64,000 bases of DNA. It comes from Aeromonas veronii. GTDB taxonomy: Bacteria; Pseudomonadota; Gammaproteobacteria; Enterobacterales; Aeromonadaceae. Shown piece by piece: positions 25,802-34,240 of the stretch. Numbering within the stretch: position 1 is the stretch's first letter; each line of letters begins with the position of its first letter. The notes below the pieces were generated by a model. It searched no databases and was not told the DNA's origin. It saw only the letters and a list, made by a program, of their open reading frames with translations. The stretch covers positions 218,501-282,500 of the forward strand of contig CP101033.1 of the NCBI GenBank assembly GCA_041319085.1, given 5' to 3'. Both the position numbers and the translations under genes were made by a program.

Positions 25802-27078
25802 GCCGGATCCTGTTAGTGGATGACGATGTCAGCCTGCTCAAACTGATGAGTATGCGGCTGCGCAGTCAGGGTTATGAAGTGGATACCGCCGACAGTGCGG
25901 AAGGAGCCCTCTACCGGTTGCGTCAGCAGCGGGCCGATCTGGTGCTGAGCGATCTGCGGATGGCCGGTATGGACGGTCTGGCGCTGTTCGAGCGGATCCA
26001 GGCTCAGTGGCTGGGTTTGCCGGTGATCATCATGACCGCCCACGGCACCATCCCGGACGCCATTCAGGCGACCCGCTCCGGGGTCTTCAGCTTTCTGACC
26101 AAACCCATCAACAAGGATGAGCTGTTCGCCACCATCGAACATGCGCTGAGCCTGACGCGGCCGAAGCGGCAGCAGGAGTGGCAGTCGCTGATCCTGACGC
26201 GCAACCCCCAACTGGAACAGCTGCTTATTCAGGCCCACAGCATCGCCACCATGGAGGTGCCGGTGCTGATAATGGGGCCGTCAGGTTCCGGCAAGGGGGC
26301 GATGGCGCAGGCGTTGCATCAGGCCAGCCAGCGCCGCGACAAGCCGCTCCACACTATCAACTGCGCCGCCATTTCCTGGGCTCAACTCGATTTACAGCTG
26401 TTTGGGGAAGATGGCCAATCCGGGCTGTTCGAGTATGCCAAGGGGGCGACCCTGTTTCTCGACGAGATTGGCAGCCTCTCCGAATCCTTGCAGGCCAAGC
26501 TGCTGCAGGTGATGGAGGAGTATGGTCAGGGCACCCCGGAGGTGCGGGTGCTCAGCTCCAGCCATCAGGATCTGGTCAAGGCGATGGAGGAGGGGCGCTT
26601 TCGGGAAGATCTCTTCTACCGTCTCAACGTCGCCAACATCACCTTGCCATCGCTCAGTGCCCGCAGCGAGGATATCCCCCTGCTGGCTCGTCAGACGCTC
26701 GATGACTACCGCAGCCGCCACGGCGACTGCGCCGCCATGGGCTTTTCGCCCGAGGCGCTGGCGATGCTGGCGGCGGCGGCCTGGCCCGGCAACGTGCGCC
26801 AGCTCTGCAACCTGGTGGAGCAGCTCGCCAGTCTCTGTTGCAGCGCGGTGATCGGCGTCTCTATGGTGGAGTCCGCCCTGAGCGGCGGTGGCGGCGGCAT
26901 CCCCTCGTTCAACGAGGCGCGGGCCGAATTCGAGAAGGAGTATCTGATCCGTTTGCTGCGCACCACCGAGGGCAACGTGACCCTGGCGGCCAACATGGCG
27001 GGCAGAAACCGTACCGATTTTTACAAACTATTGAATCGGCACGGTATCGAAGCGTCAAACTTCAAATCGAAGGGATAA
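25798..27078 (+). CDS. glrR: GlrR (QseF) response regulator lacking the GAFTGA loop
   Basis: The receiver domain has Asp8-10, Asp52 and a Lys102 switch. An AAA+ domain follows with Walker A GPSGSGKG (160-167), Walker B LFLDEI, the arginine finger segment GRFREDLFYRL and sensor II WPGNVRQL. A Fis-type helix-turn-helix (GNVTLAANMAGRNRTDFYKL) ends it. Where sigma-54 activators carry GAFTGA, this protein reads LFGEDGQSGLFEYAKGATLF (201-220), so the loop is missing. The second loop before VRVLSSSH is also short. It is 426 residues against 444 in E. coli. It should still oligomerise and bind DNA but is not expected to remodel sigma-54 polymerase. Confidence 0.9.
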   Translation: MSRILLVDDDVSLLKLMSMRLRSQGYEVDTADSAEGALYRLRQQRADLVLSDLRMAGMDGLALFERIQAQWLGLPVIIMTAHGTIPDAIQATRSGVFSFLTKPINKDELFATIEHALSLTRPKRQQEWQSLILTRNPQLEQLLIQAHSIATMEVPVLIMGPSGSGKGAMAQALHQASQRRDKPLHTINCAAISWAQLDLQLFGEDGQSGLFEYAKGATLFLDEIGSLSESLQAKLLQVMEEYGQGTPEVRVLSSSHQDLVKAMEEGRFREDLFYRLNVANITLPSLSARSEDIPLLARQTLDDYRSRHGDCAAMGFSPEALAMLAAAAWPGNVRQLCNLVEQLASLCCSAVIGVSMVESALSGGGGGIPSFNEARAEFEKEYLIRLLRTTEGNVTLAANMAGRNRTDFYKLLNRHGIEASNFKSKG

Positions 27079-27079
27079 A

Positions 27080-27190
27080 TCAGGCGGGATCAACGACCGC
27101 CGGAGCGGCATCGGCTTGTTGGGTTTTATGGGAGAGCCAGAGGCCGCTCGCCTTCATCGGGTAGCTGAACTCAAGAGTGCGCCGATGATC
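27080..27190 (-). pseudogene. Duplicated 3' tail of the DUF1097 gene
   Basis: On the minus strand it encodes MKASGLWLSHKTQQADAAP and VVDPA-stop, against MKASGLWLSHKTQQADVTP and VVDPT-stop at the real gene end. The offset is 127 bases. About 91 bases are nearly identical, after which the copy is frameshifted by small insertions. It starts one base after the glrR stop codon. Confidence 0.88.
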
Positions 27191-27206
27191 TGGCGAATGA
27201 GTGACA

Positions 27207-27689
27207 TCAGGTGGGATCAACGACCGCCGGAGTGACATCGGCTTGTTGGGTTTTATGGGAGAGCCAGAGGCCGCTCGCCTTCATCAGGTAGCCGAACAAG
27301 GCGCCAATGATGAGGGAGGGCAGGATCAGCCGCCACTCGCCAGCCGCCCCGAAGGTGGCACAGCAACCGGCAAAGGTGCCGGGAATGTAGCCGAGCCACT
27401 GCTGCTTGGCCTGCACGCACATCAAGGTTGCGACCACCCCGGTCATCACGTAACCCGCCACGCCTGCCCCCCACAGACTGTCGCCATGGATCAGCAACAG
27501 CGCCCACAGCATGCCGCTGGTGTTGCAGAAGAGGGTCTGCAGCAGCGCCTTGTAGCCACCGCTTGACGCGAAATAGCTGGTGCAGCCGAGAAAGCCGACC
27601 CAGGAGATAAGGCCGAACGCGACGGCAATCCAGCCCCAGACGGCGGAGAGAATTCCAGTGGTGATGGCGATGGCGATCAATGGGCTCAT
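27207..27689 (-). CDS. DUF1097 (YcdZ-like) inner-membrane protein
   Basis: The 160-residue protein has about five membrane segments with many small and aromatic residues (TTGILSAVWGWIAVAFGLIS, GVAGYVMTGVVATLMCVQAK). The pattern fits the DUF1097 family of small membrane proteins, whose function is unknown. The start at 27689 (MSPLIAIAI) has AAGAGA six bases upstream. A CRP-like site lies about 80 bases upstream. The gene's last 30 codons are duplicated next to glrR. Confidence 0.75.
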   Translation of the reverse strand: MSPLIAIAITTGILSAVWGWIAVAFGLISWVGFLGCTSYFASSGGYKALLQTLFCNTSGMLWALLLIHGDSLWGAGVAGYVMTGVVATLMCVQAKQQWLGYIPGTFAGCCATFGAAGEWRLILPSLIIGALFGYLMKASGLWLSHKTQQADVTPAVVDPT

Positions 27690-27768
27690 GGGGCGTCTCT
27701 TCAGTTGGCTTCGCAAAATGGGCAGCCTACCCCCGGCAATCGGGGCGGCAAGCGGGGGCCGAATTGTG

Positions 27769-27784
27769 TGTGATCTTCATCACC
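27769..27784. promoter_or_regulatory. CRP-like operator
   Basis: TGTGA, six bases, TCACC matches nine of ten bases of the CRP core TGTGA-N6-TCACA. It lies between the DUF1097 gene and the small ORF at 27891 and could serve either. Confidence 0.55.
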
Positions 27785-27890
27785 CTTTTCAACTCAGGAA
27801 TACGCTTGCGCTCGCGAAAAAAATTAATTGGTGACCGGCCTGACAGTCGGCCATAGTTAGAGGGACTGTCCTGCTCATGGAGAGAGTCTG

Positions 27891-27986
27891 ATGGCGCCCA
27901 ATGTGATCGTTCCCCTGCTGGTGTTCGTAGTCCTGTTTCTGGTCGGCACCATGGCCAAGGCACTGCCCCTGCACCACATGATGTAA
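27891..27986 (+). CDS. 31-residue hydrophobic peptide
   Basis: GGAGAG lies about seven bases before ATG. The 31 codons encode MAPNVIVPLLVFVVLFLVGT followed by MAKALPLHHMM. One membrane span is likely, with a His/Met-rich end (HHMM) that could bind metal or heme. It lies 71 bases upstream of msrP on the same strand, so it may be co-transcribed. The family is not recognised. Confidence 0.6.
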   Translation: MAPNVIVPLLVFVVLFLVGTMAKALPLHHMM

Positions 27987-28057
27987 ATTTGTGTGAAATA
28001 AAAATCTGCCGGGGCGGGTCTTATCCATAGTGCCTCACTCAGCCCCGGGAGTTTTTC

Positions 28058-29059
28058 ATGTTGATCAAGCATCGTACCGCTCACCCCCTCACCGAACAGG
28101 ATGTCACCCCGGAAGCCGTCTATCAGGACCGCCGCCTTATTCTCAAGGGGCTGGGTCTGGGCGCCGCCACCCTGGCGTTTCCCACTCAGGCCGGCGTACT
28201 CGATCTGCTGCGCGGTAAAGAGGACGCTCCCCAATTAGCCACCAAGCCGCTCAACAGCAAGCCTGCGGAGCGCCTGGCCAATCTGGTGCTGACACCGGAA
28301 GAGAAGGCCACCAGTTACAACAACTTCTATGAGCTGGGCACCGACAAGTCCGACCCGGCTCGCAACGGCCATTACCTCAAGCCCGAACCCTGGACCCTCA
28401 AGGTGGAGGGGGAGGTGGCCAAGCCCTTTACCCTCGATGTGTGGGATCTCATCAACAAGAGCGAGCTGGAGGAGCGGATCTACCGGCTGCGCTGCGTTGA
28501 AGCCTGGTCCATGGTACTGCCCTGGAACGGCATCTCGCTGGCAGAGATCATCCGCCGTGCCGAGCCCACCAGTCGCGCCAAATTTGTCGCCTTCGAGACC
28601 CTGTTTGATCCGAAACAGCTGCCGGGGCAGGCCTCCAGTCTGGGGGGCGGCATCGACTATCCCTACGTGGAGGGGCTGCGTATCGACGAGGCGATGCACC
28701 CTCTTTCTTTCCTGGCGATGGGGCTCTATGGCAAGACCCTGCCCGCCCAGAATGGTGCGCCGATCCGGCTGGTGGTGCCGTGGAAGTACGGCTTCAAGAG
28801 CATCAAGAGCATCGTCTCGATCCGGCTGGTGGAGGAGATGCCGCCGACCACCTGGAACCTGTTGGCGCCCAACGAATATGGCTTCTACGCCAACGTCAAC
28901 CCGCAGGTGGATCACCCGCGCTGGAGTCAGGCCAGCGAGCGCTTTATCGGCGAGGGCGGAGTGTTTGGCGCCAAGCGTCAGCCGACCCTGATGTTCAACG
29001 GCTATGGTGACGAAGTCGCCTCGCTCTATCAGGGGATGGATCTGCGCCAATGGTACTGA
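28058..29059 (+). CDS. msrP: Periplasmic methionine sulfoxide reductase, molybdopterin subunit MsrP
   Basis: MsrP repairs oxidised methionines in periplasmic proteins using a Mo-molybdopterin cofactor. A Tat signal (RRLILKGLG, twin Arg at 25-26) precedes the mature part. The molybdenum-ligating cysteine is in RLRCVEAWS at residue 146. [15 protein letters not shown] near residue 243 is also typical. The 333 residues match the family. GGGAG lies about seven bases before the ATG. The msrQ start overlaps its end by ten bases. Confidence 0.96.
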   Translation: MLIKHRTAHPLTEQDVTPEAVYQDRRLILKGLGLGAATLAFPTQAGVLDLLRGKEDAPQLATKPLNSKPAERLANLVLTPEEKATSYNNFYELGTDKSDPARNGHYLKPEPWTLKVEGEVAKPFTLDVWDLINKSELEERIYRLRCVEAWSMVLPWNGISLAEIIRRAEPTSRAKFVAFETLFDPKQLPGQASSLGGGIDYPYVEGLRIDEAMHPLSFLAMGLYGKTLPAQNGAPIRLVVPWKYGFKSIKSIVSIRLVEEMPPTTWNLLAPNEYGFYANVNPQVDHPRWSQASERFIGEGGVFGAKRQPTLMFNGYGDEVASLYQGMDLRQWY

Positions 29060-29676
29060 GATTGAAACCGGCCCATATCAGCGGCTTGCGGGCGTTGGTG
29101 CATCTGGGCTCCTTCGGCTTTCTGCTCTGGTTGGGGTTTGCCATTCCGGCAGGTTTGCTGGGGGGCGATCCGGTGCCCGAGCTTATCCACTACCTCGGCA
29201 AGGGAGCGCTCAATCTGCTGCTGCTCACCCTGCTGGTGTCGCCGCTGGCCAAGCGCTGGCGGCAGGGGCCGCTCATCAAGCTGCGCCGCCCCCTCGGGCT
29301 CTGGTGCTTTGCCTGGGCGTTGCTCCACTTCATGGCGTGGCTGGGGCTGGATCTGCAGTTTGACTGGGGGCTGATAAGCGGCGAGCTGGTCAAGCGCAGC
29401 TACATAGTTGTGGGGATGGTGGCCCTGCTGCTGCTGGCCGCCCTCAGCATCACCTCGCTGCCCGCCTTGCAGCGCAGAATGGGTGCAGCATGGCAGAAGC
29501 TGCACAACTGGGTCTATGCCATCGCCCTACTGGTGCCAGTGCACTACTGGTGGTCGCTCAAGAGCGGTTGGGGGGAGCCCCTTATCTACCTGCTGCTGGC
29601 CTGCGCCCTGCTCTGGCCGAGACGGGATAAGCTGCTGCGCCCCATGCGGGGACGCTGGAATGCAAAAGAGGCCTAA
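29050..29676 (+). CDS. msrQ: Heme membrane subunit MsrQ
   Basis: This 208-residue protein has about six membrane helices of the ferric-reductase-like fold, with paired histidines for heme b such as LLHFMAW and WQKLHNWVY. MsrQ passes electrons from the quinone pool or Fre to MsrP. Gene overlap with msrP indicates translational coupling. Its stop overlaps by four bases the end of a convergent PepSY gene. Confidence 0.94.
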   Translation: MVLRLKPAHISGLRALVHLGSFGFLLWLGFAIPAGLLGGDPVPELIHYLGKGALNLLLLTLLVSPLAKRWRQGPLIKLRRPLGLWCFAWALLHFMAWLGLDLQFDWGLISGELVKRSYIVVGMVALLLLAALSITSLPALQRRMGAAWQKLHNWVYAIALLVPVHYWWSLKSGWGEPLIYLLLACALLWPRRDKLLRPMRGRWNAKEA

Positions 29677-29921
29677 TCGGCCTCTTGTTGTTTGATCTCG
29701 CCGGTGTAGGCATCGACGATGAGATGCACCTTCTGATCTTGGCGATTGAGGGTTTTGACCTCGAATTTGTCCCCTTCCAGCTCCACTTCCCGAATGTCGT
29801 GATACCCTTGCGCCAGCAAGAGTTTGACCAGCCCGGCCATGTCGAGACGGCTCTGGACCGCCCAGCTTGTGGCACTCAACAGGCAAAGGATCAGCAGGAC
29901 ACTGCGCGGGATCATATTCAT
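29673..29921 (-). CDS. Small secreted PepSY-domain protein
   Basis: An N-terminal signal peptide (SVLLILCLLSATSWA) is followed by one short PepSY domain. The domain has the pattern GYHDIREVELEGDKFEVKTL, then VHLIVDAYTGEI. The 82 residues are typical of single PepSY proteins that bind or inhibit other periplasmic proteins. It is divergent from a second PepSY gene and next to a two-component system, a frequent arrangement. The partner is not known. Confidence 0.85.
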   Translation of the reverse strand: MNMIPRSVLLILCLLSATSWAVQSRLDMAGLVKLLLAQGYHDIREVELEGDKFEVKTLNRQDQKVHLIVDAYTGEIKQQEAD

Positions 29922-29984
29922 TCCGGATTCATGGCTGGCAGACTATAAACGCCATTATGTTAGGTTTTTGGAGATGAATCATCC

Positions 29985-30323
29985 ATGAATAGAGCGCTCC
30001 CTCTGCTCGGGTTATTGCTGCCGGTGCTGGCACAGGCGGTCACGCCTGATGAAGCCCAGTTGCAGCAAGCTGTTCATGAGGGCCGGGTTCGGCCCTTCCA
30101 TGAAATGATGGAGGTGGCGGCCAGATTGCCGGTGCGGGTGTTGCGGGTGGATCTGGGGGAAGAGGATGGTATCTGGCTCTATGAACTGCGCGTCATCGAT
30201 CGGGAGAACAGCGTCATCAAGGTGGCCTATCGGGCCGACAACCTTGAGCTGGTGTGGGCCAAGGGCCACCATCTGGAGCGGCTGTTCGAACCGCCCAAGC
30301 CCCTGGTCGAGGATGATGAATAA
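29985..30323 (+). CDS. Secreted PepSY-type protein upstream of a two-component system
   Basis: The 112-residue protein has a signal peptide (MNRALPLLGLLLPVLAQA) and a single domain. It begins DEAQLQQAVHEGRVRPFHEM and continues ELRVIDRENSVIKVAYRADN, consistent with PepSY-like proteins. It is 21 bases upstream of the response regulator gene on the same strand. It is probably co-transcribed with it and may modulate the sensor from the periplasm. Confidence 0.8.
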   Translation: MNRALPLLGLLLPVLAQAVTPDEAQLQQAVHEGRVRPFHEMMEVAARLPVRVLRVDLGEEDGIWLYELRVIDRENSVIKVAYRADNLELVWAKGHHLERLFEPPKPLVEDDE

Positions 30324-30344
30324 CCCCTGTGTGGAAGCCTGTTC

Positions 30345-31001
30345 ATGCGAATTCTGATTGTTGAAGACGAAAAAATCCTGGCCGGCCAGTTGGCCGAACA
30401 GCTGCGCCTCTCCGGCTTTGTCACCGATCTCTGCCACGATGGCAACGAGGCCGGTTTTCTCGGTGAGACCGAACCCTATGACGCCATCATTCTCGACCTC
30501 GGCCTGCCGGGGCGCGATGGCCTGAGCGTGCTGAAAGAGTGGCGCAGCAAGGGAATCGATACCCCTGTGCTGGTATTGACCGCCCGTGGTCAGCTGCACG
30601 AGAAGATCGAGGGGCTCAACGCCGGTGCCGATGACTATCTCACCAAGCCGTTCCAGGTGGCCGAGCTGGTGGCGCGGGTCCATGCGCTGGTGCGCCGGGC
30701 GGCGGGCAACGCCAGCTCCATTCTGGAGATTGGCGGGGTGCGGCTCGACATGGCGGCGTCGCAGGTATGGTACGAAGGGACCCCCATCAAGCTGACGGCC
30801 CACGAGTTCCGGGTGCTGGGTTACCTGATGCAGCATCGGGGCAAGGTGGTGTCGCGCAGCGAGCTGATCGACCACATCTATGCTCAGGATTTTGACCGTG
30901 ACTCCAACACCGTGGAGGTATTCATCGGCCGGATCCGCAAGAAAACCAACCCCGATCTGATTGAGACAGTGCGCGGCCTCGGGTACCGGATCAACGAATG
31001 A
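30345..31001 (+). CDS. OmpR/PhoP-family response regulator
   Basis: The receiver domain shows VEDEK with the acidic pair at residues 7-8, phospho-acceptor Asp51 in ILDLGLPG and Lys101 in TKPF. The C-terminal winged helix includes LTAHEFRVLGYLMQHRGKVV and NTVEVFIGRIRKK. The 218 residues are close to the subfamily length. It overlaps the kinase gene by four bases. It resembles PhoP and the PepSY-linked regulators CarR/FeuP, but the exact regulon cannot be read from this. Confidence 0.93.
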   Translation: MRILIVEDEKILAGQLAEQLRLSGFVTDLCHDGNEAGFLGETEPYDAIILDLGLPGRDGLSVLKEWRSKGIDTPVLVLTARGQLHEKIEGLNAGADDYLTKPFQVAELVARVHALVRRAAGNASSILEIGGVRLDMAASQVWYEGTPIKLTAHEFRVLGYLMQHRGKVVSRSELIDHIYAQDFDRDSNTVEVFIGRIRKKTNPDLIETVRGLGYRINE

Positions 31002-32347
31002 GGCTGGTCAGAACCCTACGGGGGCGACTGGTCGCCATCGCGCTGGTGTGGTGCGGGCTGTTCCTGTTCGCCACCGGCTTCAGCCTGCAGACCATGATGC
31101 GCCACTATTGGCAGGAGGCGGAGGCTGACGGCCTGCGCCTGCAGCTCTATGATCTACTCTCCCGGCTGGAGGTGGCCAAAACCGGCCTGCCGGTGGTCAC
31201 CGGCTCCCTCTCCGATCCCCGCTTCAATCAACCCTACTCCGGCTATTACTGGCAGCTGGAGCTGGGCCACGATGTGGTGGGGCGCTCCCGCTCCCTGTGG
31301 GATACCAACCTGAAGAGCGACGGCCTCAAGTCGGCGTTTGGCGATCCCGACCTCTTCGTCGGCAAGGGGCCCAACAAGGAGCCGCTGCTGATCATGACCC
31401 GCACCGTGCTGCTGCCCGGTTCCGATCGGGTGTTTACCCTGGTGATGGCCAAGGACAGCAGCGCCCTGACCCAAACCCTCAACAAGACCCGCATCAGCCT
31501 GTTCCTCGGCCTCGGCTTTGCCGCCGCCGGTCTGGTACTCGGCTTCATGTTCCAGATTGTCTACGGCTTGCGGCCGCTACACCTGCTGCGCCGTGAACTG
31601 GGGCGGGTTCATGAGGGTCATCAGGAGGGGTTCCGGCTGCGCTATCCGCTGGAGATCCAGCCGCTGGTGGAGGATATCAACCGACTGTTGCACCACTACG
31701 GCGAGCTGCTGCAGCGGGCGCGATCTCACACCGGCAATCTGGCCCACGCCCTCAAGACGCCGCTCAGCATCATGCGCAATCAGGTGGCCCAGTTGCCACC
31801 GGAGGATCAGGCCGCCATCGGCGAGCAGCTCGACCAGATCCAGCGCCATATCGACTACCACCTCGGCAAGGCGCGGGTGACCGGCGCCGCCAAGATCCTC
31901 GGGGTCTCGACCCCGGTACGGGCGCGGGTGGAGTACATCTGCCGTGCCTTCTCCCGCCTCTATCCGGGCAAGACGGTGGATCTGCAGGTGCCCGCCAATC
32001 TGGCGGTCGGGGTAGAAGAGCAGGACTTCGACGAGATGGTGGGCAACCTGCTGGAGAACGCCTTCAAATGGTCTGCCAGCGAGCTGCGTATCTCCAGCGC
32101 CGAGCTGGGGGGCTGGATCACCCTGCGTATCGAGGATGACGGCCCCGGCATGAGCGAGGATCAGATCGCCAAGGCGGTGCTGCGCGGGGTGCGGCTCGAC
32201 GAGAAGGTGCCGGGCTCGGGCCTGGGCCTCAACATCGTCTCCGATCTGGCGGAAGCCTATCGGGGCAGTTTCATCATGGGCCGCGCCGAACTGGGCGGTC
32301 TGGCCGCCTCCCTCTCGTTGCCCAAGGTGGCAAGAGTCGAGAGCTAG
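30998..32347 (+). CDS. PhoQ/FeuQ-type sensor histidine kinase
   Basis: Membrane segments at about residues 11-34 and 166-189 flank a periplasmic sensor of about 130 residues. HAMP and the H-box follow, written NLAHALKTPLSIM as in PhoQ-like kinases. Then come the N-box NLLENAFKWSASEL and the G-boxes DDGPGM and GSGLGLNI. The 449 residues fit the family. It is the partner of the preceding regulator. The ligand is unknown; cations or envelope stress are common for this class. Confidence 0.93.
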   Translation: MRLVRTLRGRLVAIALVWCGLFLFATGFSLQTMMRHYWQEAEADGLRLQLYDLLSRLEVAKTGLPVVTGSLSDPRFNQPYSGYYWQLELGHDVVGRSRSLWDTNLKSDGLKSAFGDPDLFVGKGPNKEPLLIMTRTVLLPGSDRVFTLVMAKDSSALTQTLNKTRISLFLGLGFAAAGLVLGFMFQIVYGLRPLHLLRRELGRVHEGHQEGFRLRYPLEIQPLVEDINRLLHHYGELLQRARSHTGNLAHALKTPLSIMRNQVAQLPPEDQAAIGEQLDQIQRHIDYHLGKARVTGAAKILGVSTPVRARVEYICRAFSRLYPGKTVDLQVPANLAVGVEEQDFDEMVGNLLENAFKWSASELRISSAELGGWITLRIEDDGPGMSEDQIAKAVLRGVRLDEKVPGSGLGLNIVSDLAEAYRGSFIMGRAELGGLAASLSLPKVARVES

Positions 32348-32388
32348 GCATAACATATGGCATTTGTTTTAGCCTGAGGAAGAGAACC

Positions 32389-32850
32389 ATGACCGACGAT
32401 CCGTGGGCACTGTGTCACCTTGACGATTCGTTTGATGCCTCTGTGCTGGGGGTCAAGGGCGCCCAGATCCAGTGGTTTGAAGACAGGGATGGCCTGATCG
32501 CGTTCCTTCTGGAAGATTTTGTCGACCTGCTGGCCGATGTTGGCGAGCTGGACGAGGAGCAGACCGAACAGGCGCGCGAGCGCTTCACCCTGCTGGTGGA
32601 GCAGAGCTTCGACGATCGCACCCTGATGGATGCCATCAACGATCTCGCCTCCGGCCTGCGTCGCATCGCTTGGTTGGGGCCGCTCTCGGAGCTGGCCGAA
32701 ATCAGCGACGAGTTTGCCTCCGGCCTGCGCCGCTATTTCTGGAGCCAGTACGACGGGGACGAAGATGACCCGGACGCCTGGGTGCCGGAAGAGCTGTGGC
32801 CGCAACTGGTGGAGTGTGCGCAGGAGTATATGGAAGAGGGGGATTTTTAG
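32389..32850 (+). CDS. Conserved hypothetical acidic protein
   Basis: The 153-residue soluble protein is strongly acidic (DDDE-rich ends, e.g. YDGDEDDPDAWVPEELW). It has no signal peptide or membrane segment and looks alpha-helical throughout. GAGGAAGAG precedes the ATG. It follows the kinase gene by 41 bases on the same strand. I do not recognise a family. Confidence 0.8.
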   Translation: MTDDPWALCHLDDSFDASVLGVKGAQIQWFEDRDGLIAFLLEDFVDLLADVGELDEEQTEQARERFTLLVEQSFDDRTLMDAINDLASGLRRIAWLGPLSELAEISDEFASGLRRYFWSQYDGDEDDPDAWVPEELWPQLVECAQEYMEEGDF

Positions 32851-32973
32851 CAGATGCCCCGTAAACCCTAGCCCAATCGGGCGGGGATATAAGGGGAGCT
32901 AATCTGATGCGTTTGCGAGCCCGCCTATGTCTTCAGTGTCTCGATAGTCGCGCCTGCCGCACGTCCGCAGCGG

Positions 32974-33002
32974 TTGTTGATTTCACTGGCACGCGCTATA
33001 AC
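32974..33002 (+). promoter_or_regulatory. Likely tnpB promoter
   Basis: TTGTTG, 17 bases, TATAAC, 30 bases before the tnpB ATG. It lies within the element's left end. Confidence 0.5.
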
Positions 33003-33032
33003 TGTGCTTATATACAGCCTGTGTTTTTAATC

Positions 33033-34199
33033 ATGAAAAGAGCCACAAAAGTACGCATTTACCCCACCGACGAACAAGCGGTATTCCTCAATGCCCAGTT
33101 CGGCGCAGTGCGGTTCGCGTACAACAAAGCCCTTCATATTCAGCGGCACATGTTCCAGCGCCACGGGGTTTCACTGAAACCCAAACGCGACTTGAAACCC
33201 CTGCTCGCCGTGGCAAAAAAATCGCGCAAATACAGCTGGCTGAAAGAGTACGATTCACAAGCCTTACAGCAGGCGGTGATCAACCTGGACAAGGCATTCG
33301 CCAATTTTTTCAACCCCAAGCTCAAGGCCAGGATGCCCACCTTCAAGAGCAAGAGAGGCAGGCAATCGAGCTACCACCCCAATGGCAAAGTGCTGACCGA
33401 TGCCATCCTGTTACCGAAGATGACGCCCATCCGAGCTGTCATTCACCGAGATATTATCGGCGTGGTCTCCAGTATCACGGTCAGCCGTGGCCCGACAGGG
33501 AAATACTATGCCTCCATCCTTTGCGATGATGGCCGTGAGGCTCCCGCCAAGCCCTCCCTCATCACAGAGGTGACAGGCTATGATATGGGGCTGTCCCACT
33601 ACCTCATTGCGTCGAGTGGCAAAAAGATGGCCAACCCGCGCCATCTTATCAAGGCCAGTCGCAATCTGCGGCGAAAGCAAAAAGCACTGTCTCGCAAGAA
33701 AAAAGGCAGTGCCAATCGTAGTAAGGCCAAATTACAGCTGGCCGCCCTGCACGAGCGGGTAGCCAATGCTCGCGCTGATTTTCAGCACAAACTCTCTCGC
33801 ACGATAGTTGACGATAACCAAGCGATCATCGTGGAGACGCTTAAAACAACCAATATGATGAAAAACCACAAGCTGGCCCGCGCCATTGGCGATGCTGGCT
33901 GGCATGGTTTTATCATGAGGCTGGAGTACAAAGCCCAAGCGGCGGGCCGCCACCTAATCAAACTCGATCAGTGGTTTGCCAGCTCTAAACCATGTAGCGA
34001 GTGCAGCCACAAGATGCCGGAGATGCCACTTCACCAGCGACAGTGGGTATGTCCAGCGTGTGGGGCAGAGCATGACCGCGACATCAACGCGGCCATAAAC
34101 ATTCGACAGCAAGGAATATTGGAATTAAAAGCGGCGGGGCTCGCCGTTTCTGCCCATGGAGGCCAGCGTAAATCCGTCAATCTGACGGTAGCGGCCTAA
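33033..34199 (+). CDS. tnpB: IS605-family TnpB, RNA-guided nuclease
   Basis: The 388-residue TnpB has an N-terminal helix-turn-helix region (MKRATKVRIYPTDEQAVFLN) and a complete RuvC-like triad: Asp184 in GYDMGL, Glu268 in IVETL and Asp350 in HDRDINAA. A zinc finger has Cys321/324 and Cys340/343. TnpB proteins use an RNA from the element's right end to cut DNA and help keep the element after excision. No tnpA is present, so the element cannot move unaided. The start at 33033 is the family start; the frame is open to 32907. GC content dips relative to neighbours. Confidence 0.95.
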   Translation: MKRATKVRIYPTDEQAVFLNAQFGAVRFAYNKALHIQRHMFQRHGVSLKPKRDLKPLLAVAKKSRKYSWLKEYDSQALQQAVINLDKAFANFFNPKLKARMPTFKSKRGRQSSYHPNGKVLTDAILLPKMTPIRAVIHRDIIGVVSSITVSRGPTGKYYASILCDDGREAPAKPSLITEVTGYDMGLSHYLIASSGKKMANPRHLIKASRNLRRKQKALSRKKKGSANRSKAKLQLAALHERVANARADFQHKLSRTIVDDNQAIIVETLKTTNMMKNHKLARAIGDAGWHGFIMRLEYKAQAAGRHLIKLDQWFASSKPCSECSHKMPEMPLHQRQWVCPACGAEHDRDINAAINIRQQGILELKAAGLAVSAHGGQRKSVNLTVAA

Positions 34200-34239
34200 G
34201 AAGTGGGAAGCCTCGCCGCTTGCGGCGAGGTGCAGTCAC
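34100..34239 (+). ncRNA. Predicted guide (omega/re) RNA scaffold of tnpB
   Basis: In characterised elements the guide RNA overlaps the tnpB 3' end and stops at the right end, with the guide taken from flanking DNA. Here a hairpin CCTCGCCG/CGGCGAGG (34211-34230) lies between the stop and the putative boundary, fitting the final stem. The guide would be about 34240-34260. The 5' limit is inferred. Confidence 0.5.
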
Positions 34240-34240
34240 G

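Larger units (their letters stand above)
32880..34239 (+). mobile_element. Solitary tnpB (IS1341-type) element
   Basis: The tnpB gene and its flanks form an IS605-type element without tnpA. The right end is probably at the hairpin plus GTCAC (34235-34239), because cytochrome-like codons begin just beyond. The left end is not clear; 32880 is a rough estimate between the preceding gene's stop and tnpB. No target-site duplication is expected for this family. Confidence 0.65.
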
